Shown here piece after piece: positions 24,574-34,658 of a stretch of DNA of 51,002 bases. This DNA is from Shinella sp. UYSO24 (GTDB taxonomy: Bacteria; Pseudomonadota; Alphaproteobacteria; Rhizobiales; Rhizobiaceae): NCBI GenBank assembly GCA_902167985.1, contig CABHNZ010000026.1:1-51002 (forward strand), read 5' to 3'. The notes under the pieces are model-generated. The model searched no databases, had not been told where the DNA came from, and saw only the letters and a program-made list of their open reading frames with translations. Positions within the stretch are counted from its first letter, which is position 1, and every line of letters starts with the position of its first letter. A program made the translations under genes and the position numbers.

Positions 24574-25518
24574 CGCAACCATCGAAAAGGGGAACGGCGC
24601 CGCCGTCCCCTCGACCCCTCCCCCCGGCTTCGCGAGTTTCGTGCTGCGCCGGCCGGGCTTTCTCGCCGGTTATGTGATCGTCGGGCTTATGCTGCTCTGC
24701 GGCCTCGCAGCACCCTTCCTGCCGCTGCCCTCGCCGGTCGAGGCCGATGCAACGGCGAGCCTTCTGCCGCCGGGATCGGCCCATCCGATGGGCACCGACA
24801 TTGCCGGCCTCGACATTCTCTCGCGCACGCTGCACGCGCCGCGTATCGACCTGACCATCGCGCTTGCAGCGACCTTCGCCGCCGCCCTTCTTGGCGGAAC
24901 GCTCGGTGCCTATGCCGGCCTGTGGGAAGGCACGCGCGGCCTGAGAGGCGTCCTGTCGGCCCTCGTTCTGCGCCTCGCCGATGTGGTGCAGGCCTTTCCC
25001 ATCTTCGCGCTCGCCCTCGTGCTGGTCGCCGTTCTCGGTCAGGGCGTCGCCTCGATCATCATCGCTATCACCCTCGTCAGCATTCCGCTCTATCTCAGGC
25101 TGATGCGGTCCGAAATGCTCGTCCTGCGCCGCAACGCCTATGTGGAGGCCGCCCGCATTGCCGGCGGCGGCGATACCTACCTGCTCACCCGCCATCTTCT
25201 ACCGAACGCCGCAGCACCGCTTCTCGCCCAGATGAGCGCCAGCGCCGGTAATGCGGTGCTGATCGCCGCCGGTCTTTCCTTCATCGGCGCGGGCGTGCGC
25301 GCCCCGACGCCGGAATGGGGATCGATGATCGCCAGCGGCTTCCAAACGTCGTGACCGGCCAGTGGTGGCCATCGATCTTTCCCGGGCTGGCGCTGTCGCT
25401 CACCGTCTTCGGACTGGGCCGCATCGGCGCGTCCATCATGGCTTTCTCCAGCCCGCGCGAGCGGGCCAGACCTTCCCGTCGCGCATGGCGGACCTTTGTT
25501 GCGGGGAAGACGTCATGA
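24566..25518 (+). pseudogene. ABC importer permease (DppC-like), frameshifted
   Basis: An inner-membrane permease of about 317 residues, beginning at GTG 24566 inside the end of the binding-protein gene. It has an N-terminal hydrophobic helix (GFLAGYVIVGLMLLCGLAAP), HPMGTDIAGLDILSRTLHA, and the permease EAA loop YVEAARIAGGGDTYLLTRHL. The frame is lost near 25347 after IASGFQ and resumes as NVVTGQWWPSIFPGLALSLT to stop at 25518. It forms the channel with the next permease. Confidence 0.88.
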
Positions 25519-26520
25519 AGATCGTCGCCTATGTCGCATCGCGCCTGCTCTTCGCCGTTCCCCAGCTCTTCGGCATAGTGGCGGTCGCTTTCTTCCTCCT
25601 GAAACTGATCCCCGGCGATCCCGCGCCAATGATGCTCGGACCGCTGGCGACGCAGGAGGCCGTCGACAAGCTGCGCGCCGAAATGGGCCTCGACAAGCCG
25701 CTGCCGGTGCAATTCCTCGCCTATATCGGCCGTGTGCTTCACGGCGATCTCGGCGGTTCCTGGCAGACGACCAACACCGTGGTCGCCGATCTCGCCCAGC
25801 GGCTGCCGGCGACGCTGGAACTGGTGATCCTGTCGCTGCTTTTGGCGGTTGCGCTCGGGCTGCCGCTCGGGCTGATGGCTGGCCGCAAGCCGGAGGGCTT
25901 CACAGCGCGGATCGCGACGCCTATGCCACTGTCATGGGTGCTCTCCCGGATTTCTGGCTGGCGCTGGTGCTGGTCTTTTTCGGTTACACCGTTCTTCAGG
26001 TGGCACCCGCCCCCATCGGCCGGCTGGATTTCGCGGTCCTGCCGCCGGAAGCCGTCACCGGCTCCTACATGCTCGATGCGCTGATTGCCGGCGATTTCGA
26101 GATGGCAAGGGCAGCAGCCGGCCAGCTCGTCCTGCCCGTTCTTACCCTCGGCCTGATCTATGCCGTGCCAATCCTCACCATGACACGCGCCACCATCGAG
26201 CGGCTGAACGAGAGCGACTTCATCCGCTTTGCCATGGCCAAGGGGCTTTCGCCAGTGCGGATCTCGCGGCACGCGCTGCGCAACGCATTGCCGGCGGTCA
26301 TCACCGTCATCGGCTCGCTCTACGGCACGCTGGTCGGCTCGGTGGTGCTGGTCGAAGTGGTCTTCTCCTGGGGCGGGGCTGGTCAATATGCCGTCGCCGC
26401 CGTGCTCAACGCCGATATCAATGCCTCGCTCGGCTTCATCCTGGCGGCGGCGGTCATCTCACTTTCGTCCACCTCGTTGTCGACCTCGTCACCCTCATTC
26501 TCGATCCCGCCCACTCGTAA
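25515..26520 (+). pseudogene. ABC importer permease (DppB-like), two frameshifts
   Basis: About 335 residues when repaired. MKIVAYVASRLLFAVPQLFG, LLKLIPGDPAPMMLGPLAT and LPVQFLAYIGRVLHGDLGGS are typical of DppB permeases. The frame breaks near 25915 (TARIA/DAYATVMGALPDFW) and again near 26465, after which FVHLVVDLVTLILDPAHS ends at 26520. The EAA loop is FIRFAMAKGLSPVRISRHAL. Its ATG overlaps the previous stop by four bases (ATGA). Confidence 0.88.
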
Positions 26521-26530
26521 AGGAAACACC

Positions 26531-27032
26531 ATGTCCGAAAAAACGCTGTTCAAGGACGCCCGGACGCTGACGCTCGACGGCGGGCTCGCCGTCCTCAAGG
26601 CCGCCATCGTCGAAGCCGAGCTTATCGGCCAGCCCATGTGTATCTCCGTGGTCGATACCGGCGGTAACCTGCTCGCCTTTGCCCGCATGGACGGCTCCAA
26701 GGCGCTCTCCGTCATCTCGACAAAGAACAAGGCAACCACCGCCGCGCTCTCTAACGAGCCGACCGGCGCGCCCATGCCGACGTCGAGCTTCAGGTGACGC
26801 TTGCCCAGGAAAACAAATGGACCAACCTGATCGGCGGCCTGCGATCCGCGTCGATGGCTTTGTGCTCGGCGCGGTGGCGGCGGGATCGGGCACGGGCACG
26901 CAGGACCTCGCCGTCGCCCGCGCTGGAGCAAGCGCCATTCCTGGTGCAGACATGTTCGAGGATTTCGTCTTCATGGGCGCGGAAGACACCGGCATCATTC
27001 GCGGCTCGCATCCGGAGAAGCTTCGTGGCTGA
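26531..27032 (+). pseudogene. GlcG/HbpS-like (DUF336) protein, two frameshifts
   Basis: The N-terminus MSEKTLFKDARTLTLDGGLA with PMCISVVDTGGNLLAFARMD and ALSVISTKNKATTAALSNEP is the heme-binding/GlcG DUF336 family. After a break near 26775 it continues ADVELQVTLAQENKWTNLIG and, after another near 26843, IRVDGFVLGAVAAGSGTG to a stop at 27032. Members are about 140-165 residues, often of unclear role within catabolic operons. The amidase start overlaps its end. Confidence 0.75.
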
Positions 27033-28485
27033 ACCCGCTATGCGCCGGAACGATGTTCCGGCATTCCCAAGCGCCAGGGAGATGAGCCGGCATGTCCGCG
27101 AGCGGCAGACTTCGGCCCGGCAAATCGTCGAGCAGGCGCTCTCTGCCATCGCCGCCGCGGACGGAGAGATTGCCGCCTTCTGCACCTTGTCGGATACGGC
27201 TCTCATCGAAGCCGATGCGATCGATCACCGGGTCGCAATTGGAGAGCCGGTCGGCCCTCTCGCCGGCGTGCCGCTGGCCGTCAAGGATCTCATTCCGACC
27301 AAAGGCCTCCGGTCCACCTACGGATCGCCGCTCTATTCCGACAACGTCCCCATCGAGGACGAGGTCGTCGTCGCGCGCCTGAAGGCGGCGGGCGCCATCG
27401 TGATCGGAAAGACCAACACGGCGGAGTTCGGCTATGGCGCGACCGGGCATAATCCACTGTTTCCAACAACGTGCAACCCGTGGAACCCGGCGCTCACGCC
27501 CGGCGGCTCCAGTGCAGGATCTGCGGCGGCCGTGGCGGCCGGCATGGTTCCCGTCGCGCTCGGCAGCGACGGCGGCGGCTCGGTGAGAATTCCGGCCGCC
27601 TTGACCGGCACCTTCGGAATGAAGCCTTCTTTCGGCCGCGTGCCGCTCTGGCCCGGATGCCGCAATCCGGAGGAACCCGGCGCATCGGGCTGGGAGGCGC
27701 TGGAACATATCGGGCCGATCACGCGCACCGTGGGCGATGCGGCGCTCATGCTCTCGGTGATGAGCGGACCGACGCCGCGTGACAGGCATTCCCTGCCGGC
27801 GGAGCCGCTCGACTGGATGGCACACGATCCAAAGCACCTCAAGGGAGCCCGTGTCGCCTTTTCTTCCGACCTCGGTTTCGCGACGGTCGATCCTGAGGTC
27901 GCCGCGCTCGCTGCGATGACGGCGGAACGCCTCGCCCGGTCTTTCGATTTCGAGCTGGTTACGGCAACGCCCGCAATCGGCGATACGCAATCCCTGTTCG
28001 AAACGCTGGTGGCGCTCGACACCGATCGCGCCGGCCTTCGCGCCGCCGCCACCCGCACGGACCACACCTTTACCGGCCAGCTCGGCCAATTGCTGGCGCG
28101 CGACTGGAGCGCCGACGCCTTCACCGCCGCCATCATGGAGCGCAAGCGGATCGTCAACACGCTCTGGCGGTTCATGGAAGGCTTCGACTTCCTGCTGACG
28201 CCGGCGACGGCATCCGCCGCTTTTCCCATTGATCTGGACGGCCCGATGCATATCGACGGCAAACCCGTCGGCCCCGCTGCATGGGCACCCTTTTCCGCGC
28301 TGGCCAACCTGACGGGGCAGCCGGCAGCAAGTGTCCCGGCCGGGCTGACGAGCGAAGGTCTGCCCTGCGGCTTGCAGATCATCGGGCGGCATCTCGACGA
28401 TATCGGCGTGCTGCGCATGGCGCGTGCCTGCGAGATCGCCATGCCCTGGTCCTACCCGGACGCCCGCCTGTGGGAGGAGATTTGA
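27025..28485 (+). CDS. Amidase (amidase-signature family)
   Basis: An intact protein of about 486 residues from GTG 27025, with GGAG eight bases upstream and overlap with the preceding stop. The catalytic triad is visible: Lys in GVPLAVKDLIP, the first Ser in TPGGSSAGSAAAVAAG, and the second Ser in LGSDGGGSVRIPA. The C-terminus has the family-typical LPCGLQIIGRHLDD. It hydrolyses a C-N amide bond in the cytoplasm. Placed between an importer and a hydantoinase, it may cleave the product or the imported amide itself. Confidence 0.92.
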   Translation: MAEPAMRRNDVPAFPSAREMSRHVRERQTSARQIVEQALSAIAAADGEIAAFCTLSDTALIEADAIDHRVAIGEPVGPLAGVPLAVKDLIPTKGLRSTYGSPLYSDNVPIEDEVVVARLKAAGAIVIGKTNTAEFGYGATGHNPLFPTTCNPWNPALTPGGSSAGSAAAVAAGMVPVALGSDGGGSVRIPAALTGTFGMKPSFGRVPLWPGCRNPEEPGASGWEALEHIGPITRTVGDAALMLSVMSGPTPRDRHSLPAEPLDWMAHDPKHLKGARVAFSSDLGFATVDPEVAALAAMTAERLARSFDFELVTATPAIGDTQSLFETLVALDTDRAGLRAAATRTDHTFTGQLGQLLARDWSADAFTAAIMERKRIVNTLWRFMEGFDFLLTPATASAAFPIDLDGPMHIDGKPVGPAAWAPFSALANLTGQPAASVPAGLTSEGLPCGLQIIGRHLDDIGVLRMARACEIAMPWSYPDARLWEEI

Positions 28486-28568
28486 AATGCGGCTCCACTC
28501 CCATGATTTTACCTCCGCCGTCTTTACTGTTAGTCAGGACGACATAGCCATCGAGGAACCACCGACTG

Positions 28569-29171
28569 ATGCCGGACAACGAGCAAAACACTGCAAATGC
28601 GGGAAAGCGCCGCGAACTCCAGGTCGGCGCGCGGCTGAAGCATGCGCGGCTTTTGGAAGGCATCCTGATCCGGGAACTGGCGGAGCGGGTCGGCTGCGCG
28701 GAATCGATGATCTCCAAGATCGAGAACGGCAAGGTGACCCCGTCGCTGGAAATGCTCCAGCGGCTGGTGGAGGCGCTGAACCGAGACCTCTCCTCCTTCT
28801 TCGGCGCGGACATCAATTCGCCCGGCCTCGTGCAGAAGGCGAGCGAGCGCACAATCTCGCAGACGGATGCGCTGCGCGGTGGAACCGGCGTCAGCTACGA
28901 GCGGCTGGTGCCGCTGGCGGCCGGCAACCTGCTGGAGGGCAATATCCATCGCATCGAGCCGGGCGGGGAGAAGATCGACCAGATCACCCACCAGGGCGAA
29001 ACGGTCGGCTATGTCATCGAGGGCGAGTTGGAACTGACCATCGAAGGCACCGTCTATCAGCTATCGACTGGCGATTCCTTCTTCTTCAAGAACCATCTGA
29101 CCAATCGCTATCGCAATACCGGCTCCGCGCTGACGCGGGTCATCTTCGTCAACACGCCGCAGGTTCACTGA
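28569..29171 (+). CDS. XRE-family regulator with cupin sensor domain
   Basis: A 200-residue protein. Residues ~17-75 form the XRE helix-turn-helix (GARLKHARLLEGILIRELAE, RVGCAESMISKIENGKVTPS). Residues ~120-195 form a cupin_2 barrel (PGGEKIDQITHQGETVGYVI, EGELELTIEGTVYQLSTGDS). This PuuR-like layout is common for regulators of amine and amino-acid catabolic operons, the cupin binding the effector. It lies inside the operon it probably regulates. Confidence 0.9.
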   Translation: MPDNEQNTANAGKRRELQVGARLKHARLLEGILIRELAERVGCAESMISKIENGKVTPSLEMLQRLVEALNRDLSSFFGADINSPGLVQKASERTISQTDALRGGTGVSYERLVPLAAGNLLEGNIHRIEPGGEKIDQITHQGETVGYVIEGELELTIEGTVYQLSTGDSFFFKNHLTNRYRNTGSALTRVIFVNTPQVH

Positions 29172-29199
29172 CGCGGGCCGGAGCGAAGGGAGCGCACCG

Positions 29200-30902
29200 A
29201 TGAGCGCGCTTCTCACCGTTAGGAACTTCGGCGTCGACATGTTGGCGGCGAATGGCGTCCGTTCCCTTGTCAGCGGCCTCGATTTCGAGGTCGCGGTCGG
29301 GGAAACGCTGGCAATCATCGGCGAAAGCGGCTCGGGAAAAGCGTCGCGACGCGCGCCATGGTCGGGCTCGCACCTTCGCCGCCCATGAAGGTCTCCTCCG
29401 GCAGCGCCGTCTTCGAGGGGAAGGACCTGCTGACGATCGGTGACGCGGGCCTACGCCGGCTGCGCGGCAGCCGCATCGGCATGATCTTCCAGGAACCGAT
29501 GAGCGCGCTGAACCCGATGATGCCGGTCGGCGCGCAGATCGCAGAAACGCTCGTGACCCACAAGGGTCTCAGCCGCCGAGCGGCCCATGTCGAGGCGGTC
29601 CGCCTGCTCGACCGGGTGCGCATCCCCGACGCCGCCGGCCGCGCCCGGCTTCACCCGGCCGCACTCTCCGGCGGGATGCGCCAGCGCGTGGTGATTGCCG
29701 CCGCCATCGCCTGCAAGCCATCCCTGCTCATTGCCGACGAACCAACGACCGCGCTCGACGCCACTGTTCAGGCGGAAATCCTGTCGCTGATTGCAGATCT
29801 CAAGACCGAGGTCGGCTGTGCGGTGATCTTCATCACCCATGACATGGCCGTGGTACGCCAGACGGCCGATCGCATCCTCGTGATGCAGAACGGCCGCGCG
29901 GTGGAAAGCGGTTCGAGAGACGCCGGCCTGTCCGCCCCGCAAGAAGACTACACCCGCACATTGATCGCCGCCTCGATGCCCGCTCTGGGCGGCGTCGCAC
30001 CGCTTGCGGAGACGGCGGAGACCCCGGCGCTCTCCATCCGTGACCTGATCGTCTCCTTCCCGGCAAGGCGCAATCCGCTTTCCCTGAAACGGCCGGAGCG
30101 GCTCTATGCGGTGGATGGCCTCAGCCTCGACGTCGCCCGAGGTGAAACCGTCGCACTCGTGGGCGAAAGCGGCAGCGGAAAGACCACCATCGCCCGCGCG
30201 GCGCTCGGCCTCGTCACCCCAGACGACGGCCGGATCTGGATCGGTGGTAACGACGCGGCGCAAGCCGGTGGCAAGGGCCGCGTGCAATTCATCTTCCAGG
30301 ATCCGCAATCCTCGCTCGATCCGCGCTTTCGTGCCTGGCAGAGCGTGATGGAGCCGCTGGCGATCGCTGGCGACCGCGACGACCTGCGCGACAGGGCCAT
30401 CCTTCTCTTCCGGCGGGTCGGCCTCGACGAGGCCCATGTCGACCGCTACACGCATGAACTCTCCGGCGGCCAGCGCCAGCGGCTTGGCATCGCCCGCGCG
30501 CTGGCGCCGTCCCCAGACCTCGTCATCGCCGACGAGGCGGTGGCGGCGCTCGATGCCACCACACGGCTCCAGATCCTCGACCTGTTCCAGTCGCTGCAAC
30601 GGACGACAGGACTGCCGCTGCTCTTCATCACCCACGATCTGGCGACCGTCTCGCGCATCGCCCACCGGGTCGCCGTCATGCGCTTCGGGCGGCTGCTGGA
30701 AATCGGGCCGACGGCCAGCGTCCTGTCTGCGCCGCAGCATGCCTATACCCGCACGCTGGTCGCAGCCGCGCGCGGCGAACCCACGGCCGCACCGGCGACC
30801 CGCGGTCACCGCGTCGCCGCTGCGGGCGCGCAGCCATCTTGGGCGCCGATGCTGGAGGTGGGAAGTGGACATTTCGTTGCCGATGAACGGGAGACATTCT
30901 GA
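29200..30902 (+). pseudogene. Fused double ABC ATPase (DppD-DppF / GsiA-like), frameshifted
   Basis: About 567 residues with two nucleotide-binding domains. In the first, Walker A (IIGESGSGKS) is cut by one missing A near 29338; its signature is LSGGMRQRV and Walker B LLIADEPTTALD. In the second, Walker A is LVGESGSGKTT, signature LSGGQRQRL and Walker B LVIADEAVAALD. Both halves have the FQ(E/D)P Q-loop and a TYR-type oligopeptide C-terminal tail. It powers the importer encoded upstream. Its stop overlaps the hydantoinase start by one base (TGATG). Confidence 0.88.
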
Positions 30903-32283
30903 TGCATTTCGACACCGTGATCCGCAACGGCACCATCGTCACTGCCACTGACACGTTTCGCGCCGACCTCGGCATCCGCGACGGCCGGATCGCCGCCATC
31001 GCCGACAGGCTTATGGATGCGACCGAGATCATCGACGCAACCGGCTTGCTGGTCATGCCAGGCGGCATAGACAGCCATGTCCACCTGTCGCAGCCAGCCG
31101 GTCCGGGCATCGTGCCGGCCGACGATTTCCTTACCGGCAGCCGCTCGGCCGCTATCGGCGGCAACACCACGATCATGCCCTTCTGCCTGCAACAGAAGGG
31201 GCAAAGCCTCCGCGCGGCGCTTGCCGCCTATCGCGCCGAGGCTGAAGGCCGCTGTTTCATCGACTATGCCATCCACCTGATCGTCACCAACCCGACCCCG
31301 CAGGTCCTGGGGCAGGAGCTTCCCGCCCTGATCGAGGAAGGCTACCGCTCGCTCAAGATCTTCATGACCTACGACGATCTGAAGATCTCCGACCGCGAGA
31401 TGCTGGAGGTCCTGAGCGTCGCCAAGCGACACGATACGCTCGTCATGGTCCATGCCGAAGGCCACGACGTCATCAAGTTCCTGGCCGACCGGCTGGAAGC
31501 GGAGGGCCGCACCGGGACATTGTCGCATGCCCTGTCGAGGCCAGTCGCCGCCGAGCGGGAAGCGACCCACCGCGCCATCAGCTTCGCCGAGGTCATCGAT
31601 ACGCCGATCATGATCGTGCATGTCTCCAACCGCGAAAGCATGGAGGAAATCCGTCGTGCGCAGCAGAAGGGCCTGCGGATTTTTGGCGAGACCTGCCCGC
31701 AATATCTCGTACTGACGAAAGACCATCTGCGCAGCGACGGCATGGAGGGCGCGAAATACGTTTGCAGCCCGCCGCCGCGCGACACCGAAAGCCAGCAGGC
31801 CTGCTGGGACGGTCTTGCGCAGGGCGTGTTCGAGGTTTTTCCTCCGATCATTGCCCCTTCCGCTTCGACGACGCCGGCGGCAAGCTGACCGGCCGGGGAA
31901 CCGGCAATTTCCGCTATGTGCCGAACGGCATCCCGGGCATCGCCACACGCCTGCCGATTTTGTTTTCCGAAGGTGTCGTCAAGGGCCGTATCGACCTCAA
32001 TCGCTTCGTCGCCCTCACCTCGACCAATCACGCCAAACGCTACCGGCTCTATCCGCGAAAAGGCACGATCACGGTCGGTTCGGATGCCGATCTCGTACTT
32101 TGGGACCCCGCAAACGAAGTCACGGTCACCCATTCTCTTCTTCAGGACGGCTGCGACTACACACCTTACGAGAGCATGAAGCTTGTCGGCTGGCCTCAGC
32201 GCACCATCTTGCGCGGCCAGACAATCATGCTGGCGGGCTCCATCATCGCCACCGCCGGAGCGGGACAGGAACTGGATAGATGA
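30902..32283 (+). pseudogene. Dihydropyrimidinase/hydantoinase, frameshifted
   Basis: About 460 residues when repaired. Metal-binding and catalytic motifs of the cyclic amidohydrolases are present: GGIDSHVHLSQP (HxH), the carbamylated Lys in YRSLKIFMTYDD, HAEGHDV, MIVHVSN, and the Asp in SSDHCPF. The frame breaks near 31841 in a T-run at GVFEVF/SSDHCPF, one T missing. It opens cyclic ureides such as dihydropyrimidines, hydantoins or allantoin-like rings to N-carbamoyl acids. Last gene of the transport operon. Confidence 0.88.
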
Positions 32284-32290
32284 GGCTTTC

Positions 32291-32327
32291 GGAAAGTTTT
32301 TTGGACATCGAACCAAAAGGCCTTTCC
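32291..32327 (+). terminator. Candidate terminator after the transport operon
   Basis: GGAAAG and TTTTGG are mirrored by CCAAAA and CTTTCC with an internal bulge, eight bases after the hydantoinase stop. No T-run follows on the right, so termination strength is uncertain. Confidence 0.35.
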
Positions 32328-33010
32328 AGAGGACGACTAAGTTTATATTTCGATAGAGATTGAAAAGCGGGCTTGAAACAACCGAAGAAGTGCATGTTTC
32401 CCATTTCACGTAGGCTCAAGCTGCCGAAACTTCTTTTCCCGCCATGGCTGATTGCTCTCTGGCGTGCTGGATTGTATTTTGGGCTTTCGTAGGATTCTGT
32501 GGCGTAGGAGCTGGCTGCGGGAGCAGGCAACCATCTCAAATTGCCAATCCGCGCCACGTCTGATGAGAGCTTGCCGCGGTGTGGTGCTCTGACGGTCTGG
32601 ATCGGCGAAGACGTGCAGTGTTCTTGGTCGGCGTCCCGGCGGAATTCGCGTGGTGGAAAGCTGCAAGCGCGGACCCTATAAAATCAGACGACTGAAGCTT
32701 GCATCGGCAGCCACTTTCTCAACCCAATGACTGAGATCGGGTGTCCGATCTTCGAACGCATCACATAAATCCGGCCTGCGTAGGGGCGATTTCGTCAAGC
32801 GGCTGATCCATGCAACATCGCTCACGGTGTGCCGGTTTTGGACTCTGCCCCGGCAGACGTACCGGTTGCGGCAGCACGTCCGATACCGGGCCCTGCAACT
32901 GCAAAAAGCTGAGGCGGCCGTGGCCCTAAGAACCGAGCGGTGTGAGAGTTGAATATCCGTGCGCATACTACCCTCCTGTTTTACGCGCCAGGGTCAACGT
33001 CACCCAACGA
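32328..33010. other. Gene-poor junk region between two transport systems
   Basis: About 680 bases with only unconvincing short frames. A frame on the minus strand (32676-32966) is Arg/Cys rich and matches nothing I know. A short patch at 32660-32700, GCTGCAAGCGCGGACCCTAT then AAAATCAGACGACTGAAGC, resembles the CCCTATAAAATCGA part of array repeat copies 1 and 6. It may be a decayed mobile element. Confidence 0.4.
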
Positions 33011-33038
33011 AAAGGATCGGCCGGCTGGCCGATCCTTT
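33011..33038 (-). terminator. Strong terminator hairpin of the leftward ABC operon
   Basis: Perfect 12-base arms AAAGGATCGGCC and GGCCGATCCTTT around a four-base loop. Read leftward the stem is followed by TCGTTGG, giving a short T stretch. It lies 27 bases beyond the permease stop. Confidence 0.75.
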
Positions 33039-33065
33039 GAGACGTGATGTCTTGCGTAGGAAATC

Positions 33066-33841
33066 CTAGGCTGGCCGCTCTTCACCCGCATTCGGCCGCC
33101 ATGTGATCAGCTTCTTTTCCGCGACATCGAGGATCAGGTCGATGATGAGAACGAAAATCGCCAGGATCATGATGCCTGCGAAGACGCCGACAGCATCGAA
33201 GTTGCCTTCCGAGCGGGCAATCAGGTAGCCGAGCCCGGCGGACGCGCCGAGATATTCGCCGATGATTGCGCCGACCACGGCAAAGCCTACGGATGTGCGC
33301 AGCGACGACAGGATCCAGCTGGCCGCGGCCGGGAAGTAGACGTGACACCGCAGGTCGGAGCGCTTGGCACCCAGAATGCGGGTGTTCGACAGCACGACCG
33401 GGTTCACTTCGCGCACGCCTTGCATGGCGTTGAAGAAGGTGACGAAGAAGACAAGCGTGACGGCAAGTGCAACCTTCGACCACAGCCCAAGACCGAGCCA
33501 GAGAACGAAGATCGGGGCCAGAACGACACGCGGAATGGCGTTCACTGCTTGATGAACGGATCAAGCACGCGGGCGACGAAGGAGCTAAGGCCCAGCCAGA
33601 CGCCGGCGCCGACGCCGAGACCCGTGCCGATGACGTAGCCGAGCACCGTTTCGCTGAGGGTGATGCCGACATGCTTGTAAAAGCCGGTATCGGCGATCCA
33701 GGCGATCACCTGTTTGACGATGTCATAGGGCGCCGGGAAGAAGAACCGATCGATAGCGCCAGAGGTGACGCCAAGCTGCCATCCCCCCAGAAGCACGACC
33801 AGGAGGACGACCTGGATGATACGAATATTAACGGCTTGCAT
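33066..33841 (-). pseudogene. ABC importer permease, NitT/TauT (SsuC-like), frameshifted
   Basis: About 258 residues when repaired: MQAVNIRIIQVVLLVVLLGG, a hydrophobic start, ETVLGYVIGTGLGVGAGVWL, then a break near 33543 (DPFIK/AVNAIPRVVLAPIFVLWL, one G missing) and the rest with SSLRTSVGFAVVGAIIGEYL. The ATG at 33841 follows GGAG and lies inside the end of the ATPase gene. It forms the channel of a nitrate/sulfonate/pyrimidine-type importer. Confidence 0.85.
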
Positions 33842-34649
33842 AGCTTTTCTCCACTTCGCCACGCAGGGACGCCCATATATCGCGATAGAGCGTCATGAAT
33901 TTCGAATCGAGTTTGATTTCGGCGACGTTGCGGGGCCGTTCGAGATCGACAGCGAAGCTCTCGATGACGCGGCTCTTTGGGCCGGCAGCGAGAACGACGA
34001 CACGGTCTCCGAGCGCGATCGCTTCTTCCAGATCGTGGGTAATCATGACCACAGCACGGCGGTCTTCCTGCCACAGACGCAGCAGTTCATTCTGCATGAG
34101 GTGGCGGGTGTGAATATCCAGCGCTGAAAAGGGTTCGTCCATCAGGATGACCTTAGGCCCGGTGATCAGCGCCTGCGCCATCTGCACGCGCTTGCGCTGT
34201 CCGCCCGAGAGCTGGTGCGGGAAACGGTCTCCAAAGCCTTTCAGGCCGACCTTTTCAAGCCATGCCAGGACCTTGGCGCGCCGCTCGTCTTCCGGGACGC
34301 CGCGGAACATGAGACCGAGCTCGATGTTCTGAAACGCTGTTTTCCAAGGCAGAAGCGCATCCTGCTGGAAAAGATAGCCGATATTGTTCTGCACACCCTG
34401 CACGGCTGTGCCATCGATCGACACCTTGCCTTGTGCGGGCTTCAACAGGCCCGCAATGGCATTGAGAATGGTGGATTTTCCGCATCCTGTCGGACCGACG
34501 ATGGAGAGAAACTCTCCATCACCGACTTTCAGATTGACGTTCTGAACGGCAACGAACGCACCGAATGCCATGGTCACGTCATTGATTTCGACCATCGGCT
34601 GGGGTTTGAGTTCCGTCACGGGCTCTAGCTTTCTCACTGGCGAAGACAT
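33828..34649 (-). CDS. ABC importer ATPase, NitT/TauT family (SsuB/TauB-like)
   Basis: An intact 273-residue ATPase: Walker A GPTGCGKST, Q-loop FQQDALLPW, signature LSGGQRKRV, Walker B VILMDEPFSALD, switch His in MITHDLEEA. The FQQDALLPWKT Q-loop is typical of the sulfonate/taurine/thiamine-precursor group. The start ATG 34649 has GAGGATC upstream. It energises uptake through the permease downstream, which its 3' end overlaps by 14 bases. Confidence 0.92.
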   Translation of the reverse strand: MSSPVRKLEPVTELKPQPMVEINDVTMAFGAFVAVQNVNLKVGDGEFLSIVGPTGCGKSTILNAIAGLLKPAQGKVSIDGTAVQGVQNNIGYLFQQDALLPWKTAFQNIELGLMFRGVPEDERRAKVLAWLEKVGLKGFGDRFPHQLSGGQRKRVQMAQALITGPKVILMDEPFSALDIHTRHLMQNELLRLWQEDRRAVVMITHDLEEAIALGDRVVVLAAGPKSRVIESFAVDLERPRNVAEIKLDSKFMTLYRDIWASLRGEVEKSYASR

Positions 34650-34658
34650 GGCAGATCC

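Noticed and set aside
26995..28392. Long frame (465 codons) antisense to the amidase
   Set aside because: Composition is typical of an antisense shadow, and the sense strand has the complete amidase signature.
29451..30872. Long frame (473 codons) antisense to the ABC ATPase
   Set aside because: The sense strand carries both nucleotide-binding domains; the antisense product has no recognisable fold.
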